From Burkholderia cenocepacia (GTDB lineage Bacteria > Pseudomonadota > Gammaproteobacteria > Burkholderiales > Burkholderiaceae), in contig NZ_UAQZ01000012.1 of the NCBI RefSeq assembly GCF_900446215.1, forward strand, positions 682,001-746,000: 64,000 nucleotides of DNA, read 5' to 3'. The notes under the pieces were generated by a model. That model did not search any database, had not been told where the DNA came from, and saw only the letters and a program-made list of their open reading frames with translations. Shown here one piece after another: positions 1-7,821 of the stretch. How positions within the stretch are numbered: position 1 is the stretch's first letter; each line of letters starts with the position of its first letter. Made by a program: the position numbers and the translations under genes.

Positions 1-237
1 GCGCATGCCGTCGGCCTGGCGCAGCAGTTCGAGCGCGTGCTGGTACAGCGTGCGGCCGGCGGCGGTCGGCGCGACGCCGCGCACGCTCCGTTCGAGCAGC
101 TGCATCCCGAGATCCTGCTCGAGATTGCGCATCTGCTGGCTCACCGCCGGCTGCGCGACGTGCAGCGCCTCGCTCGCATGCGTGACGTTGCCGCATTCGA
201 CGACCTTCACGAAATAGCGCAACTGTCTCAAGTCCAT
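1..237 (-). CDS. LysR-family transcriptional regulator (N-terminal part only)
   Basis: The 79 visible residues start MDLRQLRYFVKVVECG and contain the LysR winged helix-turn-helix with the recognition segment VAQPAVSQQMRNLEQDLG. The effector-binding domain lies beyond the window edge. The ATG follows a purine-rich GGGGAGA ribosome site. It is transcribed away from the MFS/CoA-transferase/decarboxylase operon, the usual layout of a LysR activator and its target, so it probably controls that operon. The inducer cannot be read from this fragment. Confidence 0.9.
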   Translation of the reverse strand, partial: MDLRQLRYFVKVVECGNVTHASEALHVAQPAVSQQMRNLEQDLGMQLLERSVRGVAPTAAGRTLYQHALELLRQADGMR

Positions 238-296
238 CGCCGCCGTCTCCCCGATTCACGCGCGTTTCGAGCCATAAGCCAATCCGATCGAATAAG

Positions 297-338
297 ATGA
301 ATATCATATTTTTCAGCGATCGATGGTGTTTCTATACT
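297..338 (+). promoter_or_regulatory. Promoter and candidate LysR site for the MFS operon
   Basis: TTTTCA (310-315) and TATACT (333-338) are separated by 17 bp, a reasonable sigma-70 promoter reading towards the MFS gene. Immediately upstream is the inverted repeat ATGAATATCAT (297-307), an A/T-rich dyad of the kind LysR proteins bind next to the -35 box. Both were read directly; binding by the divergent LysR protein is inferred from position. Confidence 0.5.
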
Positions 339-419
339 CGTCTCACAAAAGAGCCCGACTGCCGGCCATCCCGGACCGGACGCGGCGACGGAGCCGGCCC
401 CGCCGGCAAGGAGACGAAG

Positions 420-1742
420 ATGTTCAAGGCGATCGACGCGCCGGCGGCCGGCGCGAAGCCGCGGCGCACGCCGCTCACGCGCGAGCAGGTCAAGGGTTTC
501 TGGGCCGTGTACGCGGGCTGGGTGCTCGACGGCGTGGATTCGGTGATCTACGCGCTCGTGCTGATTCCCGCGCTGACCGAATTGCTGCCGGCCTCCGGCA
601 TCGCGGCGACGCCCGCGAACCTCGGGATGTACGGCTCGATCCTGTTCGCGCTATTCCTGATCGGCTGGGGGCTGTCGTTCATCTGGGGGCCGCTCGCCGA
701 CCGCTTCGGCCGCGTGCGCACGCTCGCCGCGAGCATCCTGATCTATTCGGTGTTCACCGGCGCGGCCGCGTTCGTGCACGACGTGTGGGCGCTGGCCGCG
801 TGCCGCTTGATCGCCGGGATCGGCGTCGGCGGCGAATGGGCGCTCGCCGGCACCTACGTCGCCGAGAGCTGGCCGGAAGACCGCCGCAAGATGGGCGCCG
901 GCTACCTGCAGACGGGCTACTACTTCGGCTTCTTCATCGCGGCCTGCCTGAACTACACGATCGGCGCGACCTACGGCTGGCGCGCGATGTTCCTGTGCGG
1001 GCTGGCGCCCGCGCTGCTCGCGGTGTTCACGGTGATGCGCGTGAAAGAGCCGGGGCAGTGGCGCCGGCACGATGCGCGCGACGGCGACGTGGCCGACACG
1101 CGGCGCGCGCATCCGCTGCGCGAGATCTTCGCGCCGGCGTTCCTGCGCCGCACGCTGACGAGCGCGAGCCTCGTCGGCGTCGCGATCGTCGGGCTGTGGG
1201 CCGGCTCCGTCTACGAGGCGAGCGCGGTCACCACGCTGGCGGCGCGCGCGGGCATCGATCACGTCGGCGCATTGCGGCTTGCGTCGATCGGCGCGGCGAT
1301 CCTGTCGTGCGCGACGATCGCCGGCTGCCTGGCGGCGCCGTGGCTGTCGGAACGGCTCGGCCGGCGTACCGCGCTCGGCGTGTATTTTGCGGGGATGGCC
1401 GGCTCGATCGTGTTCGCGTTCGGCTGGGCGTTCTACCAGCCGAACGGGCTCGCGGCCTTCATGGTGTCGCTCGCGTTCCTCGGCTTCTTCGGCGGCAACT
1501 TCGCGATCTTCTCGCTGTGGCTGCCCGAGCAATATCCGACGCGCGTGCGGGCCACCGCGTTCGCGTTCAACGCGTCGGTCGGCCGCTTCATCGGCGCGGG
1601 CGTGAACTTCCTGCTCGGCGCGGCGATACACGGTTACGGATCGCTCGGCGTGCCGGTCGCCTGGACCGCGGCCGTGTTCGGACTCGGCATCCTGATCCTG
1701 CCGTTCGCGGTCGAAACGCGGCATCAGACGCTGCCCGAATGA
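420..1742 (+). CDS. MFS transporter, probable carboxylate:proton symporter
   Basis: A 440-residue inner-membrane protein with about 12 hydrophobic segments. It has the MFS loop 2-3 signature WGPLADRFGRVRT, and GVGGEWALAGTYVAE in the fourth or fifth helix as in the sialate/aromatic-acid type symporters. The open frame extends 41 codons upstream, but the ATG at 420 has AAGGAGA just before it and the upstream residues are not membrane-like, so the later start is preferred. It is first in an operon with a CoA-transferase and a decarboxylase, so it probably imports the acid they process. The substrate is not identifiable from sequence. Confidence 0.85.
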   Translation: MFKAIDAPAAGAKPRRTPLTREQVKGFWAVYAGWVLDGVDSVIYALVLIPALTELLPASGIAATPANLGMYGSILFALFLIGWGLSFIWGPLADRFGRVRTLAASILIYSVFTGAAAFVHDVWALAACRLIAGIGVGGEWALAGTYVAESWPEDRRKMGAGYLQTGYYFGFFIAACLNYTIGATYGWRAMFLCGLAPALLAVFTVMRVKEPGQWRRHDARDGDVADTRRAHPLREIFAPAFLRRTLTSASLVGVAIVGLWAGSVYEASAVTTLAARAGIDHVGALRLASIGAAILSCATIAGCLAAPWLSERLGRRTALGVYFAGMAGSIVFAFGWAFYQPNGLAAFMVSLAFLGFFGGNFAIFSLWLPEQYPTRVRATAFAFNASVGRFIGAGVNFLLGAAIHGYGSLGVPVAWTAAVFGLGILILPFAVETRHQTLPE

Positions 1743-1803
1743 ACGGCGCGCGGCAGTCGTTCGCAAACAACACACATCTCGTCATCCCTATCAGGAGTCC
1801 GGA

Positions 1804-3027
1804 ATGCAGGCATTAACAGGAATCAGGGTCGTCGATCTGAGTCGCGCGCTGTCGGGGCCGTTCTGCTCGATGGTGCTCGCCGATCTCGGCGCCGACGTGA
1901 TCAAGGTCGAGTCGGGGCCGCACGGCGACATGAGCCGCGCGTGGGGGCCGTTCGATCGCGGCGTGAGCACGTACTACCTGTCCTGCAACCGCAACAAGCG
2001 CGGCATCTGCGTGGACTTCCGGCAGCCGGCCGGCCTCGACGTCGTGCGGCGGCTGATCGCGCAGGCCGACGTCGTGATCGAGAATTTCAAGGCCGGCACG
2101 ATGGGCGCGATGGGGCTCGGCTACGAAGCGCTGAGCGCGCGCGACCCGCGGCTCGTGATGGGCAGCGTCACCGCGTTCGGCCCGCGCGGCCCGCTGCGCG
2201 CCTGGCCGGGCTTCGACCAGATCGCGCAGGGCTATGCGGGGCTGATGAGCGTCACCGGCTTCCCGGACGGCGAGCCGACCCGCACGGGCACCGCGATCGG
2301 CGATCTCAGCTCGGGGATGTGGGTCGCGACCGGCGTGATGGCCGCGCTGTTCGAGCGCGAGCGTACCGGGCGCGGCCAGCATGTCGGCACGTCGCTGCTC
2401 GAAAGCCTCGTTGCGTTGCTGAGCGTGCACGGACAACGCTACCTGAGCCTCGGCGACGTGCCGCGCCGCACCGGCAATGCGCATGCGGTGATCGCGCCGT
2501 ACGGCGTGTTCGAGACGGCCGACGGCCCGCTCAATCTCGCGCCGATCACGACCGACATGTGGTTGCGGCTGTGCCAGTTGCTGGATCTGCCCGAGCTGCC
2601 GAACGATCCGCGCTTCGCGACCAACGACGCGCGCGTCGCGCATCGCGATGAACTCAAGGCGCTGCTCGAAAACCGGCTGCGCACGCGCGGCAAGCGCGAC
2701 TGGACGCAGCGGTTCGTCGAGGCCGGGCTGCCGGCCGGGCCGATCCATACGCTCGACGAAGTGTTCGACGATCCGCAGCTCGCGCATTGCGGGCTGGTCG
2801 AGCCGGTCGCGCATCCGACGCTCGGTACGCTGCGCCAGGTCGTCACGCCGCTCGGCGGGATGGGCGACGACGTGCCGGCGCCGCGCACGCGCCATGCGCC
2901 GCCGCTGCTCGGCGAGCATACGGTCGACGTGCTGCGCGAAGCCGGCTACGGCGACGAGGCGATCGACGCACTGCTGGCCGCGCGCGCGATCTTCCAGGCG
3001 GATGCGGTGGCGGAGGCCGTGCAATGA
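1804..3027 (+). CDS. CaiB/BaiF family (class III) CoA-transferase
   Basis: A 407-residue, full-length family III CoA-transferase. The N-terminal GIRVVDLSRALSGPF motif, the ADVVIENFKAGTM segment and the conserved aspartate (Asp167 in IGDLSSG), which forms the acyl-enzyme anhydride in this family, are all present. It moves CoA from a donor thioester to a carboxylate. An AGGAG site precedes the ATG and the stop overlaps the next start (ATGA), so it is translationally coupled to the decarboxylase. The likely role is to activate the acid imported by the preceding MFS protein, possibly a malonate or methylmalonate type dicarboxylate. Substrate is inferred from context only. Confidence 0.9.
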   Translation: MQALTGIRVVDLSRALSGPFCSMVLADLGADVIKVESGPHGDMSRAWGPFDRGVSTYYLSCNRNKRGICVDFRQPAGLDVVRRLIAQADVVIENFKAGTMGAMGLGYEALSARDPRLVMGSVTAFGPRGPLRAWPGFDQIAQGYAGLMSVTGFPDGEPTRTGTAIGDLSSGMWVATGVMAALFERERTGRGQHVGTSLLESLVALLSVHGQRYLSLGDVPRRTGNAHAVIAPYGVFETADGPLNLAPITTDMWLRLCQLLDLPELPNDPRFATNDARVAHRDELKALLENRLRTRGKRDWTQRFVEAGLPAGPIHTLDEVFDDPQLAHCGLVEPVAHPTLGTLRQVVTPLGGMGDDVPAPRTRHAPPLLGEHTVDVLREAGYGDEAIDALLAARAIFQADAVAEAVQ

Positions 3028-3833
3028 CCGACATGACGAAACACGACGCGGCGTCGACCGTGACGGTGGACCTGATCGGCGAGCGGATCGCGCGCGTGCG
3101 GTTCGCGAATCCGGCGCGACGGCATGCGCTCGACGCACCGTTGCTCGATGCGCTCGTTGCGCACCTCGATGCGCTGGCCGCACGCCGTCCGCCGCCCGTC
3201 GTGATCCTGTCGAACGACGGCAGCGGCGACGTGTGGAGCGCGGGGCACGACCTGCGCGAGCTGGCCGACGACCGCGATCCGCTCGCGTACGGCAAGCCGC
3301 TCGAACGCGCGCTGCGGCGCGTGCGGACCTATCCCGGCGCGGTGATCGCGGCGGTGGCGGGGTCGGCATGGGGCGGGGCGGTCGATCTGGTGATGAGCTG
3401 CGATCTCGTCGTGGCGGCGCGCGACGCACGCTTCGCGATGACGCCGGCGAACATCGGCCTGCCGTATTCGACGAGCGGCCTGCTGCGCTTCTACGACAAC
3501 CTGCCGATCCATGTGCTGAAGGAGATGTTCTTCTGCGCGCAGCCGCTCGATGCGGAATGCGCCGCGCATCACGGGCTCGTGAACCGGCTGGCAGACGCCG
3601 GCGAGGTCGACGACGCGGCACTCGACGTCGCGCGCACGATCGCCGCGAAGGCGCCGCTCGCGGTGCACGCGGTGAAGGAGCAGTTGCGCGTGCTGCAGGA
3701 TGCGCGGCCGTTGCCGGCCGATGCGTTCGAACGGATCGCCGAGTTGCGCCGGCACGCGTGCGAAGGCGCGGATTTCGACGAAGGACTGCGTGCGTTCGCG
3801 GAACGCCGCGCGCCGGCGTTTCGCGGGATTTAG
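3024..3833 (+). CDS. scpB: Methylmalonyl-CoA decarboxylase-like crotonase
   Basis: A 269-residue enoyl-CoA hydratase/isomerase-fold protein. It shares the diagnostic strings of E. coli ScpB (YgfG): SAGHD followed by DPLAYGKPL, then GSAWGGAVDLVMSCDL, then MTPANIGLPY with the family's active-site tyrosine, and a matching C-terminal EQLRVL/FERI region. ScpB decarboxylates (R)-methylmalonyl-CoA to propionyl-CoA. The ATG overlaps the CoA-transferase stop. The open frame runs further upstream inside the previous gene but is not needed. No mutase (scpA) is nearby, unlike E. coli, so the substrate is more likely supplied by uptake and CoA transfer. Exact acyl-CoA specificity is inferred from similarity. 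Confidence 0.82.
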   Translation: MTDMTKHDAASTVTVDLIGERIARVRFANPARRHALDAPLLDALVAHLDALAARRPPPVVILSNDGSGDVWSAGHDLRELADDRDPLAYGKPLERALRRVRTYPGAVIAAVAGSAWGGAVDLVMSCDLVVAARDARFAMTPANIGLPYSTSGLLRFYDNLPIHVLKEMFFCAQPLDAECAAHHGLVNRLADAGEVDDAALDVARTIAAKAPLAVHAVKEQLRVLQDARPLPADAFERIAELRRHACEGADFDEGLRAFAERRAPAFRGI

Positions 3834-4001
3834 GCGGACCGGCGGGGTTTCGGTGTGACGATGGCGGCACGCGTTATGCGCCGCCGAGTATGCGCACGCC
3901 GGGGGCGATCAGCGGTCGCGCCTGAACGCGCGCGTATCGATCACGCACCGCGTCGACGCATTCGCAGTTCGATTGCGCGGGCGGCCCGCCTGTACCGCGC
4001 G

Positions 4002-4757
4002 CTACGCGCACACCACCGTCACGCCCGCGGCCTCGATCGGCTTCGTCAGTGCAGCGTCGGTTTCCTGTTCGACGACGACCGTCTGCGCGAGCGTGATGTC
4101 ACCGATCACGAACTGCGACGCCGCACGCAGTTTCGACTGCGACGCGAGCACCACCGTCTCGGCCGCGCGTTCGGCCAGCGCGCGCTTGATCGCCGCTTCC
4201 TCGAAATCGCCGGTGCTCAGGCCGGCGACCGGATGCACGCCCGTGACGCCCATGAAGTACAGGTCCGCATGGATGCGCGCGATGCCTTCCATCGCCGCCG
4301 CGCCGACCGCGACGATCGAGTGCTTGTAGAGCCGCCCGCCGATCAGGATCACGTCGATCGACGGATGCGCGGCCACCGCAACCGCGACGCTCGGGCTGTG
4401 CGTGACGATCGTCGCGCGCAGGTCGGTCGGCAGTTGGCTGACGAGCAGCGCGGAGGTCGTGCCGCCGTCGACGATCGCCACCTGCCCGGGCGCGATCATC
4501 TGCGCGGCTCGCCGTGCGATGCGCCGCTTCTCCTTGGCTTCGAGCGCCTCGCGCTGTGCGAACGGAGCGATGGCCGGCGACGCCGGCAGCGCGCCGCCAT
4601 GCACGCGCTGCAGCAGTCCTTCGGCCGCGAGTTCGCGCAGGTCGCGGCGCACCGTGTCTTCGGATACACCGAATTGCACGCTCAGCTCGGCGGCCAGTAC
4701 CTGGCCGTCGCGCGCGAGCGCATCGAGGATCGCTTTCTTGCGTTGCGTCGTCAGCAT
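4002..4757 (-). CDS. DeoR-family transcriptional repressor
   Basis: A 251-residue protein with the complete DeoR layout: N-terminal helix-turn-helix (about residues 1-60, with SEDTVRRDLRELAAEGLL) and a C-terminal DeoRC sensor domain with the ribose-phosphate-isomerase-like fold (VDGGTTSALL, GVTGVHPVAGLST, ASQSKL). Members sense phosphorylated sugars or related metabolites and repress neighbouring genes. It diverges from nudK across an 81-bp gap that holds three TGCACG repeats, so it probably controls nudK and itself. The effector is unknown. Confidence 0.9.
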   Translation of the reverse strand: MLTTQRKKAILDALARDGQVLAAELSVQFGVSEDTVRRDLRELAAEGLLQRVHGGALPASPAIAPFAQREALEAKEKRRIARRAAQMIAPGQVAIVDGGTTSALLVSQLPTDLRATIVTHSPSVAVAVAAHPSIDVILIGGRLYKHSIVAVGAAAMEGIARIHADLYFMGVTGVHPVAGLSTGDFEEAAIKRALAERAAETVVLASQSKLRAASQFVIGDITLAQTVVVEQETDAALTKPIEAAGVTVVCA

Positions 4758-4761
4758 CGTG

Positions 4762-4806
4762 ATTGCACGAAAATTCTTGAAATTGCACGAATCTGCACGT
4801 TACCAT
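4762..4806 (+). promoter_or_regulatory. TGCACG repeats (candidate DeoR operator) with nudK promoter
   Basis: ATTGCACGAA occurs at 4762-4771 and again at 4782-4791, and a third TGCACG lies at 4794-4799; the cores are spaced 20 and 10 bp, i.e. on one helix face. They overlap a plausible promoter, TTGAAA (4777-4782) and TACCAT (4801-4806) with an 18-bp spacer, that reads into nudK. DeoR-family proteins commonly bind repeated short boxes, so these are the likely operator. The assignment is inference from position and repetition. Confidence 0.55.
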
Positions 4807-4838
4807 GGGCGCCGTCCTTTGTCGAACCGGAGGCTGCA

Positions 4839-5438
4839 ATGGCTGCAACGCGGGAGCGGGTGCGCATCGTCGATACGACGGTGCTGTCCGACGACTGGTA
4901 TGTGCTGCGGAAGGTGACGTTCGATTTCCTGCGCCGCGACGGAACGTGGCAGCGCCTGAGCCGCGAGACCTACGATCGCGGCAACGGCGCGACGATCCTG
5001 CTCCGTCATGCCGAGACGGGCGACGTGCTGCTGACACGGCAGTTCCGGATGCCGGCGTTCGTGAGCGGGCACGACGGCATGCTGCTCGAAGCGGCCGCCG
5101 GGCTGCTCGACGACGCCACGCCCGAAGCGCGCATCCGCGCGGAAGCCGAGGAAGAGACCGGCTACCGCGTGCGCGGCGTGCGCAAGGTGTTCGAGGCGTT
5201 CATGAGCCCGGGTTCCGTGACCGAGAAGCTGCATTTCTTCGTCGGCGAATACGATGCGTCGCTGCGCACCGGCGCGGGCGGCGGCGTCGCGGCAGAGGGC
5301 GAGGATCTGGAGGTCGTCGAGATGCCGCTGCAGGCGGCGCTGGACGCGGTCGAGCGCGGCGAGATCGTCGATGCGAAGACGATCATGCTGCTCCAGTACG
5401 TCGCGCTGCGGGAAACCGCTGGCGCACGCGCCGCATGA
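4839..5438 (+). CDS. nudK: Nudix hydrolase, GDP-mannose pyrophosphatase NudK type
   Basis: A 199-residue protein that aligns along its length with E. coli NudK: YDRGNGATILL near the N-terminus, RQFRMPAFV, then the Nudix helix ending AEAEEETGY with the catalytic EE pair, then FMSPGSVTEKLHFFVGEY and GGGVAAEGEDLEVVEM. NudK hydrolyses GDP-mannose to GMP and mannose 1-phosphate. The start at 4839 is set by GGAGG a few bases upstream; a much longer open frame upstream runs antisense to the deoR gene and is spurious. It overlaps the next gene at ATGA. Control by the divergent DeoR protein is likely. Confidence 0.85.
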   Translation: MAATRERVRIVDTTVLSDDWYVLRKVTFDFLRRDGTWQRLSRETYDRGNGATILLRHAETGDVLLTRQFRMPAFVSGHDGMLLEAAAGLLDDATPEARIRAEAEEETGYRVRGVRKVFEAFMSPGSVTEKLHFFVGEYDASLRTGAGGGVAAEGEDLEVVEMPLQAALDAVERGEIVDAKTIMLLQYVALRETAGARAA

Positions 5439-5815
5439 CGCCGCAACTCGTGCTGGTCGCCGGCCCTTATCGCAGCGGCACGGACGGCGACCCCGCGCGC
5501 ATCGCCGCGAACCTGCACCGGCTGGAAACGGCAGCGCTCGCCGTGTATCGCCGCGGGCACGTGCCGATGATCGGCGAATGGCTGTCGTTGCCGCTCGCGG
5601 CCGCGGCCGGGTCGACGCAGGTCGGCGACGCGATCGGCGAAACGTTCCTGTATCCGGCCGCGCACCGGTTGCTGCGCCGCTGCGATGCGGTGCTGCGCAT
5701 CGACGGCGCGTCGCGCGGCGCGGATACGGACGTGGCGCTGGCGCGGCAACTCGGCAAGCCGGTCTATTTCTCGGTCGACGAGATGCCGGTCGCGCAGGAC
5801 GGTGCGGCTGACTGA
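5435..5815 (+). CDS. DUF4406 protein (nucleoside 2-deoxyribosyltransferase-like fold)
   Basis: A 126-residue protein beginning MTPQLVLVAGPYRSGT and ending in a GADTDVALARQLGKPVYFS segment. Both are typical of the small Rossmann-like DUF4406 proteins related to nucleoside deoxyribosyltransferases. No function is established for the family. The start overlaps the nudK stop (ATGA), so the two are co-translated, which points to a joint role in nucleotide or nucleotide-sugar clean-up. That role is inference. Confidence 0.7.
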   Translation: MTPQLVLVAGPYRSGTDGDPARIAANLHRLETAALAVYRRGHVPMIGEWLSLPLAAAAGSTQVGDAIGETFLYPAAHRLLRRCDAVLRIDGASRGADTDVALARQLGKPVYFSVDEMPVAQDGAAD

Positions 5816-5998
5816 GCAAGCGTGGGCGCCGGGTCGCGGCATCGCCGGTGCGGTGCTTGCGGACAGCCGGCGGTCGCACTGCCGGTAGCCGTACGCGCGC
5901 GGCGTCACGCGATTGCTGGGTCGATGCTGCGCGACGCCCGAACCGGCGTATGATCGCGACGCCACTCGCGCAACGTTTGACGCCACCGCTTCTCCATC

Positions 5999-6865
5999 AT
6001 GCCGTTTTCCGATCCCGCCGATTCCGACGCCGCCGCCGCGTCGCTTCCCGCCGCTCTCGTCGCGTCCGCCGTCGACGCGCTCGCGCGCGCCGACGCCTTG
6101 CTCGTCACGGCCGGCGCGGGCATCGGCGTCGATTCCGGGCTGCCCGATTTTCGCGGTACGGACGGTTTCTGGCGTGCGTATCCGGCACTGCGCCACGAGC
6201 GTTTCGAGTTCCACGAGATCGCGTCGCCGCACGCGTTTCGTGCGCGTGCGCCGCTCGCATGGGGGTTCTACGGGCACCGTCTCGCGCTCTACCGCGCGAC
6301 GGTGCCGCACGCGGGCTTCGCGATCCTGCGTCGCTGGATCGACGCGATGCCGAACGGCGGCTTCGTGCTGACGAGCAACGTCGACGGCCAGTTCCAGAAA
6401 GCCGGCTTCGATCCGGCGCGCATCGTCGAGATTCACGGTTCGATTCATGCGATGCAGTGCCTGCGACCGTGCACGGACGACACGTGGAGCGCGGCGCCGT
6501 TCGTGCCGGTGGTCGACGAAGCGACGTGCCGCCTGGTGGGCGACATGCCGCGCTGCCCGCACTGCGGCGGGCTCGCGCGGCCGAACATCCTGATGTTCGG
6601 CGACACCGGCTGGCTCGGTGCGCGCTACGGCGCGCAGGAGCGCACGCTGGAAGACTGGATCGCGCAGGCGGGGCGTGTCGCCGTGGTCGAGATCGGCGCG
6701 GGCACCGCGATTCCGACCGTGCGCCTGCTGAGCGAACGGCTCGGTGCCGACGTGATCCGCATCAACGCGCGCGAAGCGCATGCGCGCCGCGCGGACGTGA
6801 TCGGGCTGAAGGGCGGTGCGCTGGCGACGCTGAACGCGCTCGATTGCGCGTGGCGCGGCGGCTGA
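5999..6865 (+). CDS. Sir2-family NAD-dependent protein deacylase
   Basis: A 288-residue sirtuin. The NAD-binding GAGIGVDSGLPDFRG motif starts near residue 38, TSNVDGQF follows, the catalytic histidine is His146 in EIHGS, and a zinc site is formed by Cys154, Cys158, Cys186 and Cys189. It should remove acetyl or other acyl groups from lysines using NAD. It is a single gene with no operon partner; crcB starts 180 bp later. No clear ribosome site precedes the ATG, but the next in-frame start would remove conserved sequence. Acyl specificity is not known. Confidence 0.9.
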   Translation: MPFSDPADSDAAAASLPAALVASAVDALARADALLVTAGAGIGVDSGLPDFRGTDGFWRAYPALRHERFEFHEIASPHAFRARAPLAWGFYGHRLALYRATVPHAGFAILRRWIDAMPNGGFVLTSNVDGQFQKAGFDPARIVEIHGSIHAMQCLRPCTDDTWSAAPFVPVVDEATCRLVGDMPRCPHCGGLARPNILMFGDTGWLGARYGAQERTLEDWIAQAGRVAVVEIGAGTAIPTVRLLSERLGADVIRINAREAHARRADVIGLKGGALATLNALDCAWRGG

Positions 6866-7046
6866 GCACCGCGCCTCGTATCGATTGGCCGACGTCGCGC
6901 GATTGCGGCCGCGCGACGAGCGCCTGCACGAGCGCCGGCGCGCTGCCTGCCGGTTCGGGCCGCCGGCATTGCCAGTGCGGCGCGATTCCGCATACAGTTC
7001 AGCGTAGGCCGCGTCCGCCGCGCGGCGCCGTCAGTGAGGAGTGCCC

Positions 7047-7433
7047 TTGTTCTATTCGATCGTCGCGATCTTCGTCGGCGCCGGGCTCGGCGCGTTGCTG
7101 CGCTGGTGCCTGAGCCTCACGCTCAACGCGTTCTTTCCCGCGGTGCCGCTCGGCACGCTCGCGGCGAACCTGCTCGGCGGCTACGTGATCGGCGTGGCTG
7201 CGGTCGTATTCACGGTTCGCGTCGGGTTGCCGCCGGAGTGGCGGCTGTTCGTGATCACGGGCTTTCTCGGCGGTCTCACGACGTTCTCGACCTATTCGGT
7301 CGAAGTGATGACGCACGCGCTCGAGGGCGAATTCGGATGGGCGTTGGCGGTGGCTGCCCTACACTTGACTGGATCGTTCGCGCTGACGGCGCTCGGCATG
7401 TGGACCGCGCGCGCGTGGCTGGCTGCGGCCTGA
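7047..7433 (+). CDS. crcB: Fluoride ion channel CrcB (Fluc)
   Basis: A 128-residue, four-helix membrane protein with the Fluc signatures [20 protein letters not shown] and [13 protein letters not shown]. Fluc channels work as antiparallel dimers and export fluoride. The start is probably TTG at 7047, giving [15 protein letters not shown] (7037-7042) ends 4 nt before it, whereas a GTG at 7041 would overlap the ribosome site. I recognised no fluoride riboswitch upstream. A DUF190 gene follows after 24 bp. Confidence 0.93.
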   Translation: MFYSIVAIFVGAGLGALLRWCLSLTLNAFFPAVPLGTLAANLLGGYVIGVAAVVFTVRVGLPPEWRLFVITGFLGGLTTFSTYSVEVMTHALEGEFGWALAVAALHLTGSFALTALGMWTARAWLAAA

Positions 7434-7457
7434 GCGGGGCCGCCATCGGAGGGAGCG

Positions 7458-7808
7458 ATGGACAGGGTCTTGTTGCGCTTCTATGTGCACGAGCAGCACC
7501 GGCTGCACTGGAAGCCGCTGTGGGAATGGCTGCTGGAAGAGGCGAACCGGATGGGCGTCGCGGGCGGTTCCGCGTTTCGCGCGATGGCCGGTTTCGGCCA
7601 GCATCGCGTGCTGCACGAGGATCGCTTCTTCGAGCTGCAGGGTTCGCTGGCGGTCGAGGTGGAATTCATCGTCACCGAGGACGAAGCGCAGCGGCTGCTC
7701 CAGCGGCTGTCGCGCGAGAAAGTGCGGGTGTGCTACGCGATGATGCCCGCGCAGTTCGGCGTGATCGACACGCTCGGCGCACCGCCGGCGCAGGGGCCGG
7801 CGGCGTAG
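7458..7808 (+). CDS. DUF190 family protein
   Basis: A 116-residue soluble protein starting MDRVLLRFYVHEQHR with GVAGGSAFRAMAGFG, features of the DUF190 family, which resembles PII-like ferredoxin-fold proteins. The ATG follows GGAGGGAG. DUF190 genes often sit beside crcB, and here only 24 bp separate them, so they are probably co-transcribed. A regulatory or accessory role in fluoride export is plausible but not shown. Confidence 0.8.
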   Translation: MDRVLLRFYVHEQHRLHWKPLWEWLLEEANRMGVAGGSAFRAMAGFGQHRVLHEDRFFELQGSLAVEVEFIVTEDEAQRLLQRLSREKVRVCYAMMPAQFGVIDTLGAPPAQGPAA

Positions 7809-7821
7809 GGCGCCGCGCCGA

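Noticed and set aside
1813-3870. 685-residue open frame on the minus strand
   Set aside because: It is the shadow of the CoA-transferase and decarboxylase genes; composition is Arg/Ala/His-rich with no recognisable domain, a common artefact of high-GC third codon positions.
6866-7046. Possible fluoride riboswitch upstream of crcB
   Set aside because: I could not find the conserved pseudoknot segments of the crcB motif in this 180-bp region.
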